From the NCBI GenBank assembly GCA_002084865.1, contig NBMG01000012.1, forward strand, positions 1 through 26,517: a stretch of 26,517 nucleotides of DNA, read 5' to 3'. The notes below the pieces were generated by a model. The model was not told where the DNA came from, searched no databases, and worked only from the letters and a program-made list of their open reading frames with translations. Position numbers and translations under genes: made by a program. Positions 1-7,463 of this stretch are shown in pieces (position 1 is the first letter of the stretch; the number at the start of each line of letters is the position of its first letter). Source of the stretch: Candidatus Atribacteria bacterium 4572_76. Its GTDB lineage: Bacteria > Atribacterota > Phoenicimicrobiia > Phoenicimicrobiales > Phoenicimicrobiaceae.

Positions 1-86
1 GCGATTCCCGAGCCCACAATCAAAAAATCCGTATAAATTTTTTTAATTTTGGACAGGTCAAAATTAATCAAATAACGTGGGTACAT
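1..86 (-). CDS. nadB: L-aspartate oxidase NadB, N-terminal fragment (runs off the window)
   Basis: The reverse strand from 86 reads MYPRYLINFDLSKIKKIYTD and then FLIVGSGIA before the window edge. The hydrophobic strand ending in GSGIA is the start of the FAD-binding Rossmann motif, and the preceding RYL-NFD segment is typical of L-aspartate oxidase. That enzyme oxidises aspartate to iminoaspartate, the substrate of NadA. A GGAAGGATT ribosome site sits about 10 bases before the ATG. Only 28 residues are visible, so the call rests on the N-terminal signature and on nadA lying upstream on the same strand. Another FAD-dependent succinate dehydrogenase/fumarate reductase-type flavoprotein is the main alternative. 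A 450-base repeat island separates it from nadA. Confidence 0.72.
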   Translation of the reverse strand, partial: MYPRYLINFDLSKIKKIYTDFLIVGSGI

Positions 87-536
87 TTATTCTAATCCTT
101 CCATATTAGCCTTTAGTATTCAGCTAACCAATTACCGGTTTACCGGTTGTCCAGTTAATATTAATTAGTCAATTCACCTATTCACCAATTAACCGATTAT
201 GCTAGTCGGTAGTGAATAGCCGCTATGATTAATATAAGTTTTCAGTTACCAGTTTTCGGTTTACAGTTTATTGTATTTTATATTATTTCCACGAATCTGG
301 TGTAGGGGTCGAATTTATCCGACCCGTCTTTATTGTGGGCTTGATGAATCAAGCCCCTACCTTAATTCAGGAACGGGTAGGTTTGTCCTCGTGAAAGAGA
401 TGCGATTCACGAGATGCGAGATACTAGATACGAATTTAGCTTTGCGCTTTTCATTTTTCGCTGCAATACAAGATGTTATTCGCTGAGTATTTAATACTAT
501 TTAACCAACTAACCAAGTAACTAATTAACCAGCTAA
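87..536. repeat. Repeat island between nadA and nadB
   Basis: This gene-free stretch consists of repeat words. At 120-200 there are octamer-like iterations on ACCGGTTT and CAATTCAC. At 241-265 CAGTTAC-like heptamers recur. A hairpin element lies at 301-360. At 398-435 heptamers of the ACGAGAT / GCGAGAT type occur, and at 490-540 octamers of the AACCAACT / AACCAAGT type end at the nadA stop codon. The 71-codon open frame at 271-486 lies entirely in this material, has no ribosome site, and looks non-coding. The island splits what would otherwise be a compact nadA-nadB operon. Confidence 0.7.
301..360. repeat. TGTAGGGG-type twin-hairpin element, copy 1
   Basis: The element starts TGTAGGGG and ends CCCCTAC. 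It holds two short hairpins: GGGTCG pairs with CGACCC on the left, and GGGCTTGAT pairs with ATCAAGCCC on the right. Its architecture matches the copies at 7464-7547 and 19189-19267, but the inner stem sequences differ while staying self-complementary. It resembles a small non-autonomous palindromic element (REP or MITE-like). No target-site duplication was identified. Confidence 0.65.
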
Positions 537-1469
537 CTAGTGTATTTCTATCATTCGATTTAATGCTTTTAAGGATTTTTCTCTTATATCCTCTGGCACT
601 ATTATTCGGGGTTCTAAATTTTGCAGAGAAGACAGAACTTTTTCTAAAGTAATAAGCTTCATATCTTTACAGATCATTTTTTCAGAGGCAGCAAAAAATT
701 GTTTTTCCGGATTATTCTTTTTTAAAGGATGTAATATTCCCAGTTCTGTTCCGATGATATATTCTTTAGCCGGGTTATTACCGGCAAATTCAATAATCTC
801 TCTGGTACTGCCGATATAATTAGCCAGATTACATACTTCCGGGCGGCATTCAGGGTGAACCAACAGCAAGGCTTTGGGGTGGAGTTTTTTAACTTTGATT
901 ACATCTTCTTTGGTTAAGAGATGATGAGTAGGACAGTAACCTTGCCAGGGGATGATATTTCGTTTTGCTTTTCGGGCAGTAAAGTCAGCTAAATTCATAT
1001 CGGGAAGGAATAAAATATTTTTTTCAGCAGGAATTGACCGAACAACTTGAACCGCATTGGCAGAAGTGCAACAGTAGTCACTTAAAGATTTTACAACTGC
1101 CGATGAATTTACGTAAGAAACTACTAATACTTCGGGCAGTTCTTTTATTTTGCTTTTTACCTTTTCGGCTGGTGCCATATCAGCTAAGGGGCAACCGGAT
1201 TTAATTTCCGGGAGTAGAACAATTTTTTCCGGAGAGAGAATAGATGCAGTTTCAGCCATAAACTGAACTCCGCAAAATACTATAACTTTTGCTTTAGTCT
1301 TAGCTGCTTGTTGGCTGAGGAAAAGCGAATCACCTGTAAAATCGGCAATATCTTGAATTTCGCCGGGTTGATAAACATGAGCTAAAATTATTGCTTCTCT
1401 CTTTTTCTTCCAGGCTAATATTTCTTTAATTAAATTTCTTTTCGGGGGGCTACCAGTTGTATTATCCAT
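537..1469 (-). CDS. nadA: Quinolinate synthase NadA
   Basis: The 310-residue product condenses iminoaspartate (from NadB) with dihydroxyacetone phosphate to quinolinate, the first committed intermediate of de novo NAD synthesis. It is a cytosolic [4Fe-4S] enzyme. Family signatures are CGVQFMAETA (residues 66-75), YVNSSAVVKSLSDY (119-132), FLPDMNLADF (154-163), VHPEC (204-208) and GTELGIL (240-246). Cysteines 93, 178 and 267 are spaced 85 and 89 apart, close to the three cluster ligands of known NadA proteins. The length is normal for the three-domain enzyme. The start has a TTAGGAG ribosome site. nadB follows on the same strand after a repeat island, and no nadC is visible. Confidence 0.96.
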   Translation of the reverse strand: MDNTTGSPPKRNLIKEILAWKKKREAIILAHVYQPGEIQDIADFTGDSLFLSQQAAKTKAKVIVFCGVQFMAETASILSPEKIVLLPEIKSGCPLADMAPAEKVKSKIKELPEVLVVSYVNSSAVVKSLSDYCCTSANAVQVVRSIPAEKNILFLPDMNLADFTARKAKRNIIPWQGYCPTHHLLTKEDVIKVKKLHPKALLLVHPECRPEVCNLANYIGSTREIIEFAGNNPAKEYIIGTELGILHPLKKNNPEKQFFAASEKMICKDMKLITLEKVLSSLQNLEPRIIVPEDIREKSLKALNRMIEIH

Positions 1470-1546
1470 TTTTACTCCTAATTAATATATTATCTATTTT
1501 TAATAAACTATTTGATTGCTTATTATTTTATTCTAAGGTGTTTTTC

Positions 1547-1552
1547 ATTATA
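1547..1552 (-). promoter_or_regulatory. Probable extended -10 promoter of nadA
   Basis: On the reverse strand the sequence TGGTATAAT gives a consensus -10 TATAAT preceded by the TG of an extended -10 element. It lies about 78 bases before the nadA ATG. No good -35 box is visible in the T-rich stretch upstream, which is common for extended -10 promoters. No operator for an NAD-sensing repressor was recognised. Confidence 0.5.
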
Positions 1553-1974
1553 CCATAAAAAAAAATTAGATATAAAATCTTTTTTATTGTAATATATTTT
1601 ATAAAAAAGTAAAGAGGGGAAAAGAAAAAAGTATCGAGTATTGCGTATCGAGCATTGAGTAAAGAAAAAGTAAAGGCTCAGGGAAGTATGATATGTCCGT
1701 TAGTGTAAACTTTAGTAAGGTGTTTAGATAAAGAAAAGAATATTTATTTCTTTTATTTTCTTATCTTCTTTTTTCGCTAGTACTTTTCTTTTCCTTCACG
1801 CAATACGCAGTACTCGATACGCGATACGAATACATTGATTGACAAGAATATTGAAGAGGGGTAATATTATAAAAATAGCGTAGAGCGTTTAGCGTGTAGC
1901 GGATAGTGAAGAAAAAGAGAAAAGAAGGAAACCAGAATAGATTCGTATTACATATTACGGTAGGTTTTTCTTTT

Positions 1975-2051
1975 GTTATTGTGAGGGAATGAAACGTCCG
2001 AAGCAATCTCAAACGGGGATTGCCACGCTCTGATAAATCAGAGCAATGACA
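1975..2051. repeat. GCAATCTC...GGGATTGCCACGC...GCAATGACA palindromic repeat
   Basis: The stretch contains AAGCAATCTC, GGGGATTGCCACG and then CAGAGCAATGACA, with a left end TGTTATTGTGA that loosely mirrors the right end. It includes the perfect 8-base stem GCTCTGAT/ATCAGAGC at 2027-2044. It resembles a dispersed palindromic repeat with GCAATGACA ends that I know from many bacterial genomes. It is nested between the inverted modules at 1876 and 2170. Confidence 0.55.
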
Positions 2052-2229
2052 TAGAATAAAGTAGCCTGATAAGTGAAAATTTTCAACTGAAAACCGTATT
2101 TAATACTAACGATTAATATCTCTTGTATTTTATATTTTTCTTACACTTATTACTCGTACTATACGCTAAACGCTATACGCTCTACGCTAGGTTTATTCAC
2201 TATCGACTAATTTAAAAGGTGGGAGAATT

Positions 2230-3702
2230 ATGGAAAAAGAAAGATTTTTAAATTTTGAAGGTTTAACCTTCGACGATATTTTATTAGTTCCCGAAAAATC
2301 AGCTATCCTTCCAAAAGAAGTTAATGTCTCTACAAAATTTAGCAGAAATATCGATATAAACATCCCTTTGGTTAGCGCTGCCATGGATACAGTCACCGAA
2401 TCCAGATTAGCCATCGCCATTGCTCGGGAAGGTGGTATTGGTATTATTCATAAAAATATGTCTTTAGAAGAACAAGCCGAAGAAGTAGATAAGGTTAAGA
2501 GGTCAGAGAGCGGAGTAATTGTAGAGCCCATTTCTCTTTCGCCGGAGAAAAGCGCGGGAGAAGCAATTGAGCTGATGGCTAAATATCATATCTCCGGCAT
2601 TCCTATTGTAAATAAAGAAAAAAAATTAGTGGGAATTTTAACTAACCGGGATATCAGATTTTTAGATGAAAAAGACAAGAGATTAAAAATTGCAGAAATA
2701 ATGACTAAAGAAAATCTGATTACTGCTCCATTGGGCACTACCCTTGAAGAGGCTAAAAGAATATTGCATAAAAATAGAATTGAGAAGTTGCCTATAGTAA
2801 ATAAGAATTTTATTTTAAAAGGACTTATTACCATAAAGGATATTGAAAAAGTCAAGAAATTTCCTAATGCTTGCAAGGATGCTAAAGGAAGGCTTAGGGT
2901 GGGTGCTGCCGTAGGTGTATCTCGAGATACAATGGAGAGAGTAGAAGCTTTAGTAAATGTCAAAGTAGATGTCATAGTAGTCGATACTGCTCACGGACAT
3001 TCTACCCGGGTTATTGAAGTTATAAAAGAGATAAAGCGGAATTTTAATATAGAGTTAGTGGGAGGTAATGTAGCAACTTTTGAGGGAGCAGAAAGTCTGA
3101 TAAAAGCCGGGGTTGATGCTATAAAAGTGGGGATTGGACCAGGTTCTATTTGTACTACCAGAGTGGTTGCCGGCGTGGGAGTGCCCCAGGTCTCAGCAAT
3201 TCAGGAGTGTAAAAGGGCAGCCAAAAAATATCACATTCCTCTTATTGCCGATGGAGGTATAAAATATTCCGGTGATATAACTAAAGCTTTGGCGGTGGGT
3301 GCTGATTCAGCAATGATAGGGAGTCTGTTTGCTGGTACAGAAGAAAGTCCGGGAGAAGTAGTGCTTTACAAAGGGAGAAGCTATAAGGAATATCGGGGAA
3401 TGGGTTCGATAGGAGCAATGAAGAAGGGCAGTAAGGATAGATACTTTCAAGAAGAAGCAGAAGACGACAAACTGGTTCCTGAAGGAATTGAAGGAAGAGT
3501 TTCTTACAAAGGATTACTTTCGGCTTGTGTGTATCAATTATTAGGTGGAGTACGTTCAGGAATGGGTTATTGTGGAGTAAAAAACATTAAAGAATTGCAG
3601 GAAAAAACTAAATTTGTTCAGATTACCTCTGCTGGTTTAAGAGAAAGTCATCCCCACGATATAATCATTACCAAAGAGGCGCCTAATTACGGGATAGAAT
3701 AA
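2230..3702 (+). CDS. guaB: Inosine-5'-monophosphate dehydrogenase GuaB
   Basis: The 490-residue enzyme oxidises IMP to XMP with NAD+, the rate-limiting step of GMP synthesis. The catalytic (beta/alpha)8 barrel is interrupted at about residues 95-205 by two CBS domains that usually bind adenine nucleotides. The active-site loop GPGSICTTR puts the catalytic cysteine at 308. The IMP-binding DGGI (341-344) and YRGMGS (388-393) are present, and the mobile flap holds VPEGIEGRV (416-424). The start follows GGTGGGAG. The TPR gene begins 44 bases after the stop, so the two may share a transcript. Length and motifs are all normal. Confidence 0.97.
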   Translation: MEKERFLNFEGLTFDDILLVPEKSAILPKEVNVSTKFSRNIDINIPLVSAAMDTVTESRLAIAIAREGGIGIIHKNMSLEEQAEEVDKVKRSESGVIVEPISLSPEKSAGEAIELMAKYHISGIPIVNKEKKLVGILTNRDIRFLDEKDKRLKIAEIMTKENLITAPLGTTLEEAKRILHKNRIEKLPIVNKNFILKGLITIKDIEKVKKFPNACKDAKGRLRVGAAVGVSRDTMERVEALVNVKVDVIVVDTAHGHSTRVIEVIKEIKRNFNIELVGGNVATFEGAESLIKAGVDAIKVGIGPGSICTTRVVAGVGVPQVSAIQECKRAAKKYHIPLIADGGIKYSGDITKALAVGADSAMIGSLFAGTEESPGEVVLYKGRSYKEYRGMGSIGAMKKGSKDRYFQEEAEDDKLVPEGIEGRVSYKGLLSACVYQLLGGVRSGMGYCGVKNIKELQEKTKFVQITSAGLRESHPHDIIITKEAPNYGIE

Positions 3703-3746
3703 GGATAGGATAGTTAATTTATTAATTTATTTTGGAGAACGGATTT

Positions 3747-4283
3747 ATGGAAAAGGAAGAATATAAAATTAATTTTGAGAAAGCCGAAGGTTATCTAAAA
3801 AAAGGTAATTTCAATCAAGCCATCAGAGAATTTGAAACGGTTTTAGAAAAATGGCCGGATGATTCCAGATGTTATAATAAATTGGGAGTTTGTTATGCCA
3901 GCTTAAGAGATTTTGTAAAAGCAAAATCCTATCTTGAAAAAGCCTTAGCATTAGATCTAAAATATCCTGAACCTTATAATAATTTGGGAAATATTTGCTT
4001 GGAAAAAAAAGAATATGAAAAGTCAATTGCGTTATACAAAAAAGCCCTGGAATTAAATCCTGATTATGCTGCTGCTCATAGTAATTTAGGTTTAGCCTAC
4101 AAAAGAACAAAAAGAATTAATGAAGCGGTAAAGCAATTTAAAATAGCGGCTGAAATTGATAGGAAGGCTCCTATATCAGAAATCAAGAAAATTAGGATGA
4201 AAACAAAAACTAAAAATAATATTATTATCTTTATATTAATTTTAGCAGGTTTAATTATTTTATGGTTTTTGCTGAAAAAGTAA
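3747..4283 (+). CDS. Tail-anchored TPR-repeat protein
   Basis: The product has about three to four tetratricopeptide repeats (roughly residues 10-145), with typical signatures such as YNNLGNICLEKKEYEKSIAL and AAHSNLGLAYKRTKRINEA. A basic linker (KKIRMKTKTK) and one C-terminal membrane helix (NIIIFILILAGLIILWFLL) with a KK end follow. This suggests a cytosolic TPR scaffold held at the membrane by its tail. I chose the ATG at 3747 because GGAG lies about 9 bases upstream. An in-frame TTG at 3732 would add five residues but overlaps that ribosome site. The gene follows guaB by 44 bases. The partner and process are unknown. Confidence 0.85.
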   Translation: MEKEEYKINFEKAEGYLKKGNFNQAIREFETVLEKWPDDSRCYNKLGVCYASLRDFVKAKSYLEKALALDLKYPEPYNNLGNICLEKKEYEKSIALYKKALELNPDYAAAHSNLGLAYKRTKRINEAVKQFKIAAEIDRKAPISEIKKIRMKTKTKNNIIIFILILAGLIILWFLLKK

Positions 4284-4716
4284 ATTTACAAACCCGGGTA
4301 ATATTAATTTAACTGTATAGGAATTTCCCTTTTCTGTAAGTACTAATTGGAATATAGTGATAAAACGAAAAATGAAAAGCGCAAAACTAAATTCGTATCT
4401 CGTATCTCGTGAATCGTATCTCGTTAAAAATTAGTTATCCGGTTGTTGGTTGTATGTTTATTTAATTAAGGAAATAAAATCAAAACAATAACTAGTTAAC
4501 TAAATTGATTGAGTAATTGGATATTTAAATTAACTTGCATCTTTCAACTGTTAATTGTCAACTGAAATTCTTTATTTAATGCAAACGTCTAACGACTAGT
4601 TAAAAGTTTTGAATTATGATTTTTCGCTTTTAGTTTTAAATTTTTAGTTATATAAGGAAAATTGTGTTTGAAGCTAACGACTAATTTAAATATCATGAAA
4701 GCAGGTGAAAGTAAAT
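4284..4716. repeat. Repeat island downstream of the TPR gene
   Basis: From 4365 to 4424 the sequence runs as uninterrupted 7-base words: first ACGAAAA and ATGAAAA, then GCGCAAA and ACTAAAT, then TCGTATC and TCGTGAA. The right end (about 4617-4686) carries TTTTCGCTTTTAGTTTTAAA, an inverted relative of the left end, and then AACGACTAATTT just before the next gene. No open frame or RNA gene was seen. Similar right ends precede the genes at 10587 and 22776. Confidence 0.7.
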
Positions 4717-5715
4717 TTGGCAGAGACTAATACGCATTTAATCAAAGCAAAACAGATACACCGGAAGGCGATAGTATTTGATGGGCATTGCGATACTATT
4801 TTAGAGGTTATGAACCATAAAAGAACCTTAGAAAAAAAATCAACTACCGGTCACCTGGATATTCCCAGAATGAAAGAAGGAGGGATTGATGTCCAGTTTT
4901 TTGCTGTTTTCATAGAAGACATTTATAAACCGGATAGGTCATTAAAAAGAACCTTGCAACTAATTGATTGTTTTTATAGAGAAATAGAGAATAACCAGGA
5001 TGATATATCATCGGTTACTAATTATGATCAATTAAAGGGAATAAATAGAGCAGGAAAGATTGCCGCTGTCCTTTCCATTGAAGGAGGGGAAGCTTTAGAA
5101 GGTGATTTGGGAGTATTGAGAGTGTTATATAGATTAGGAGTCAGGCTCTTAACTCTCACCTGGAATCAGAGAAATCAGATTGCTGACGGGGTTGGTGAAT
5201 CCCGGACCGGCAGTGGTTTAACCGAATTTGGTTTAAAAGTAATAGATGAGATGAATGACCTGGGGATGCTGATTGATGTATCCCACCTTTCCGAGACTGG
5301 TTTTTGGGATGTGGTTAAAAGAAGCAAAGCACCCATTGTTGCTTCTCATTCTAATTGTTACGCTTTATGTCCCCATCTTCGAAATTTAAAAGATGAGCAA
5401 ATTAAAGCTATAGCCGATAAAGGTGGAGTAATAGGGATAACCTTCGTGCCTAATTTTTTAACTCAAGAAAAAAGAAAAACTACCGTAGAAGATGTGGTAA
5501 GACATATTGATTATTTAGTAGAAAAAGCAGGAATAGATTGTGTAGGATTAGGTTCTGATTTTGACGGGACAGGTGGTCTTCCTTTGGGGTTAGAGGGAGT
5601 TGATAAAATTCCTAATATCACTGAAGGGTTACTCGACCGAGGGTATAAAGAAAAGGATATCAAGAAAATACTGGGAGAAAATTTCTTAAGAGTATTTAAA
5701 GAGGTAGTAGGATAA
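4717..5715 (+). CDS. M19-family (renal-type) zinc dipeptidase
   Basis: The enzyme belongs to peptidase family M19, binuclear-zinc hydrolases that cleave dipeptides, including those with a D-residue, inside an amidohydrolase-like barrel. The metal ligands are visible: H24 and D26 in DGHCD, E122 in SIEGG, H190 in DVSH and H211 in SHS. The 21-residue gap between the last two matches the human enzyme. GSDFDG near the C-terminus is also a family signature. There is no signal peptide, so it is probably cytosolic. I chose TTG at 4717 because AGGTGA lies 8 bases upstream. A GTG at 4705 would add four residues with a poorer ribosome site. The FAH-family gene follows after 36 bases, suggesting an operon. 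Confidence 0.88.
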   Translation: MAETNTHLIKAKQIHRKAIVFDGHCDTILEVMNHKRTLEKKSTTGHLDIPRMKEGGIDVQFFAVFIEDIYKPDRSLKRTLQLIDCFYREIENNQDDISSVTNYDQLKGINRAGKIAAVLSIEGGEALEGDLGVLRVLYRLGVRLLTLTWNQRNQIADGVGESRTGSGLTEFGLKVIDEMNDLGMLIDVSHLSETGFWDVVKRSKAPIVASHSNCYALCPHLRNLKDEQIKAIADKGGVIGITFVPNFLTQEKRKTTVEDVVRHIDYLVEKAGIDCVGLGSDFDGTGGLPLGLEGVDKIPNITEGLLDRGYKEKDIKKILGENFLRVFKEVVG

Positions 5716-5751
5716 TAATATTATTCTAATTTAAAAGCAGAGGAAGCATTT

Positions 5752-6519
5752 ATGAAGTATTTAAGATTCTTGAAAAATGGAAATATAAGATATGGATTAC
5801 TTGAAAAAGATAGTATAATTAGAGAAATAATTGGTGATATTTTTAATAATCATAAAAATACAGAAAACATATATTCTTTATCAGAAATAACCTTTTTGCC
5901 TCCCTGTGTGCCAACTAAAATAATAGCTGTGGGATTAAATTATTTTGATCATGCGAATGAAGTTCAGATGAAAATTCCCGATGAACCGTTGATATTTATG
6001 AAACCCCCAAGCACGCTTATTGCTCATAATGGTAATATAATCTATCCTAAGATGAGTAAGCAATTAGATTATGAAGCAGAATTAGCAGTGATTATTAAAA
6101 ATAGGATTAAAAATATTGAGCCCGAAGATGTCTTTGAAAATATTCTGGGATATACTTGTTTTAATGATGTAACTGCCCGAGATTTACAAAAGAAAGATGA
6201 ACAATGGACCAGGGCTAAATCATTTGATACTTTCGCGCCAGTTGGGCCTTTTATTTCTACTGAATTAAATCCCGATAATCTTCAAATAAAACTTTACAAG
6301 AATGGTCAGTTGATGCAGGATTCTTCCACCGGTAATATGATTTTTAAAGTCGACAAAATAGTCAGTTTTATTTCTAAGATAATGACCCTATTCCCAGGGG
6401 ATATAATTGCTACCGGAACTCCTTCTGGAGTTGGACAATTAGAAGCAGGGGATATGGTAGAGGTAGAGATTGAGGGGATTGGAGTTTTAAAGAACAAGGT
6501 AATTTTAGAGAAAGAGTGA
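5752..6519 (+). CDS. Fumarylacetoacetate hydrolase (FAH) family protein
   Basis: The 255-residue protein matches the FAH fold, whose members hydrolyse or isomerise beta-diketo and 2-hydroxy-dienoate acids with a divalent metal. Visible motifs are GLNYFDHANE (61-70), FMKPPSTLI (82-90), DYEAELAVII (106-115) with candidate metal ligands E108 and E110, FNDVTARDLQ (137-146) with D139, RAKSFDTFAPVGP (154-166), and IATGTPSGVG in the last third. The N-terminal 50 residues form the usual small domain. Ribosome site GAGGAAG precedes the ATG. It lies 36 bases after the dipeptidase, but the true substrate is unclear. Similar proteins are annotated as acylpyruvase, oxaloacetate tautomerase or HpcE-like isomerase. 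Confidence 0.88.
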   Translation: MKYLRFLKNGNIRYGLLEKDSIIREIIGDIFNNHKNTENIYSLSEITFLPPCVPTKIIAVGLNYFDHANEVQMKIPDEPLIFMKPPSTLIAHNGNIIYPKMSKQLDYEAELAVIIKNRIKNIEPEDVFENILGYTCFNDVTARDLQKKDEQWTRAKSFDTFAPVGPFISTELNPDNLQIKLYKNGQLMQDSSTGNMIFKVDKIVSFISKIMTLFPGDIIATGTPSGVGQLEAGDMVEVEIEGIGVLKNKVILEKE

Positions 6520-6656
6520 TTAAAAACTTTTAATTTATATTATTGTCATTTACTTAGGAAGATAAATTAGAGATGTATACAAAAAATATTAATTTAATAA
6601 ATAATAATTTAAGCATGCAAAGGGAGGTGAACCGAGTACAAGATATATAGAGTATT

Positions 6657-6778
6657 TAGCAAGAGTAGGTGGCCTGCGTTAAGTGTTAGAGAATGGGACG
6701 TTGTCTCTAAACGAAAGGATGAAAGATTTCTGTTGAGAAATTCTTTTATCCTGCGGTAGGTCATCGCGTCCGCTGCTA
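6657..6778 (+). ncRNA. Tetrahydrofolate (THF) riboswitch aptamer
   Basis: The leader of folT carries the THF-riboswitch core words in order: GCGTTAAGTG, GAATGGGACG, ACGAA, TGCGGTAGG and CGCGTCCGCT. P3 forms from TTAGAGA (6686-6692) and TCTCTAA (6704-6710). P4 forms from 6716-6731 and 6736-6752 with one bulge. The closing P1 can form from TAGCA (6657-6661) and TGCTA (6774-6778). The downstream gene encodes a folate transporter, as expected for this riboswitch class. Boundaries are from hand folding and could shift by a few bases. Confidence 0.9.
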
Positions 6779-6864
6779 CATCGAAAATGCCTTTTATAAA
6801 GATTCTTCTTGATGTAGCAGATAATAAAGCTATATCTATCATAATAATGCTATATCAAGGAGGG
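6773..6864 (+). promoter_or_regulatory. Expression platform of the THF riboswitch (anti-Shine-Dalgarno switch)
   Basis: Two mutually exclusive helices can be drawn. CTGCTACATC (6773-6782) pairs perfectly with GATGTAGCAG (6811-6820) and uses the same bases as the 3' strand of aptamer P1. Alternatively 6803-6819 pairs with 6848-6864 over 17 consecutive positions (four G-U), burying the whole AAGGAGGG ribosome site of folT. Ligand-stabilised P1 would release 6811-6820 to trap the ribosome site, giving an OFF switch for translation. No U-tract follows, so transcription termination is less likely. Confidence 0.72.
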
Positions 6865-6875
6865 AAAGACAAAAA

Positions 6876-7406
6876 ATGAAAATATCGTCCCATAAAATTA
6901 CCACTATGGGTCTTCTAATTGCTTTAAGTATAATTTTAACCCGGGTAGCCAGTTTACGCGTTGCTATTGGGGGGGTAGAGGGAATCAGGATCGGTCTGGG
7001 GAGATTACCCATAATCTTAGGAGGTATTATATTTGGTCCATTAGCCGGGGGGCTAATCGGAGCCTTTTCCGACCTGTTAGGATATTTCATCAATCCTATA
7101 GGGGCTTATATGCCTCATTTTACCCTAACTTCTGCTTTGACCGGAATAATTCCAGCGATCATCTTGATTTTAATGAAAAGAGATGAACCTAATGTTTTTG
7201 ATTTAGGTATAGCTATTGCTACGGGTCAGGTGATAACTTCTATTATTCTGATACCGTATTTTTTAAATATTTTATTCGGACTTCCCTGGAAAGTATTAAT
7301 ACCCCCGCGAATAGTGGCAGAGCCCATTCAAATATTTATATATACCTATATTATAAATATAATTTTAAAGAGAAATATTTTAATCATCAAATCAGATAAG
7401 ATTTAG
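6876..7406 (+). CDS. folT: Folate ECF transporter S component FolT
   Basis: This 176-residue integral membrane protein has about five to six hydrophobic helices and the FolT-type signature IGGVEGIRIGLGRLPIILGG, followed by FGPLAGGLIGAFSDLLGYF and YMPHFTLTSALTGIIPA. FolT is the substrate-binding subunit of an energy-coupling-factor importer. It captures folates and docks on a shared EcfT/EcfA module, which is not in this window. An AAGGAGGG ribosome site lies 11 bases before the ATG. A THF riboswitch lies directly upstream, which supports the folate assignment over other S components. Confidence 0.92.
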   Translation: MKISSHKITTMGLLIALSIILTRVASLRVAIGGVEGIRIGLGRLPIILGGIIFGPLAGGLIGAFSDLLGYFINPIGAYMPHFTLTSALTGIIPAIILILMKRDEPNVFDLGIAIATGQVITSIILIPYFLNILFGLPWKVLIPPRIVAEPIQIFIYTYIINIILKRNILIIKSDKI

Positions 7407-7463
7407 GATTTACTAATTTAATTAGTATTATGATTATAACCAAAAAAGTACACAAAATAGTAA

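Larger units (their letters stand above)
1470..2229. repeat. Mirror-like repeat island between nadA and guaB
   Basis: Between the divergent nadA and guaB starts the DNA is almost entirely repeat. Heptamer iterations at 1631-1650 recur inverted at 1801-1820 (18 of 20 match). TAGCGTA-type heptamers at 1876-1895 recur inverted at 2170-2189 (19 of 20). The second pair encloses another palindromic element at 1975-2051. The block next to guaB (2158-2213) recurs almost unchanged before lipA (21440-21495). The 83-codon reverse open frame at 1761-2012 is made of this material and is not a gene. No clear guaB promoter was found here. Confidence 0.72.

Noticed and set aside
271..486. 71-codon open frame at the left end
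   Set aside because: It lies wholly in hairpin and heptamer repeats, has no ribosome site, and its protein resembles nothing.
1670..1740. Possible transposase remnant around TATGATATGTCCGTTAGTG
   Set aside because: No open frame or recognisable transposase motif could be supported; it may simply be the centre of the mirror-like island.
1761..2012. 83-codon reverse open frame between nadA and guaB
   Set aside because: It is composed of repeat modules that recur elsewhere in spacers, and its sequence is low-complexity.
4365..4424. Possible CRISPR array because of regularly spaced short repeats
   Set aside because: Words are 7 bases, contiguous and degenerate. There are no unique spacers and no cas gene.
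6620..6656. AGGGAGGTGA upstream of the THF aptamer as a leader-peptide ribosome site
   Set aside because: No start codon stands at suitable spacing. The only nearby GTG gives a seven-codon frame overlapping the site itself.
6773..6820. Intrinsic terminator formed by the CTGCTACATC/GATGTAGCAG hairpin
   Set aside because: No U-tract follows (ATAATAAAGC instead) and the stem is only moderately GC-rich; a translational role fits better.
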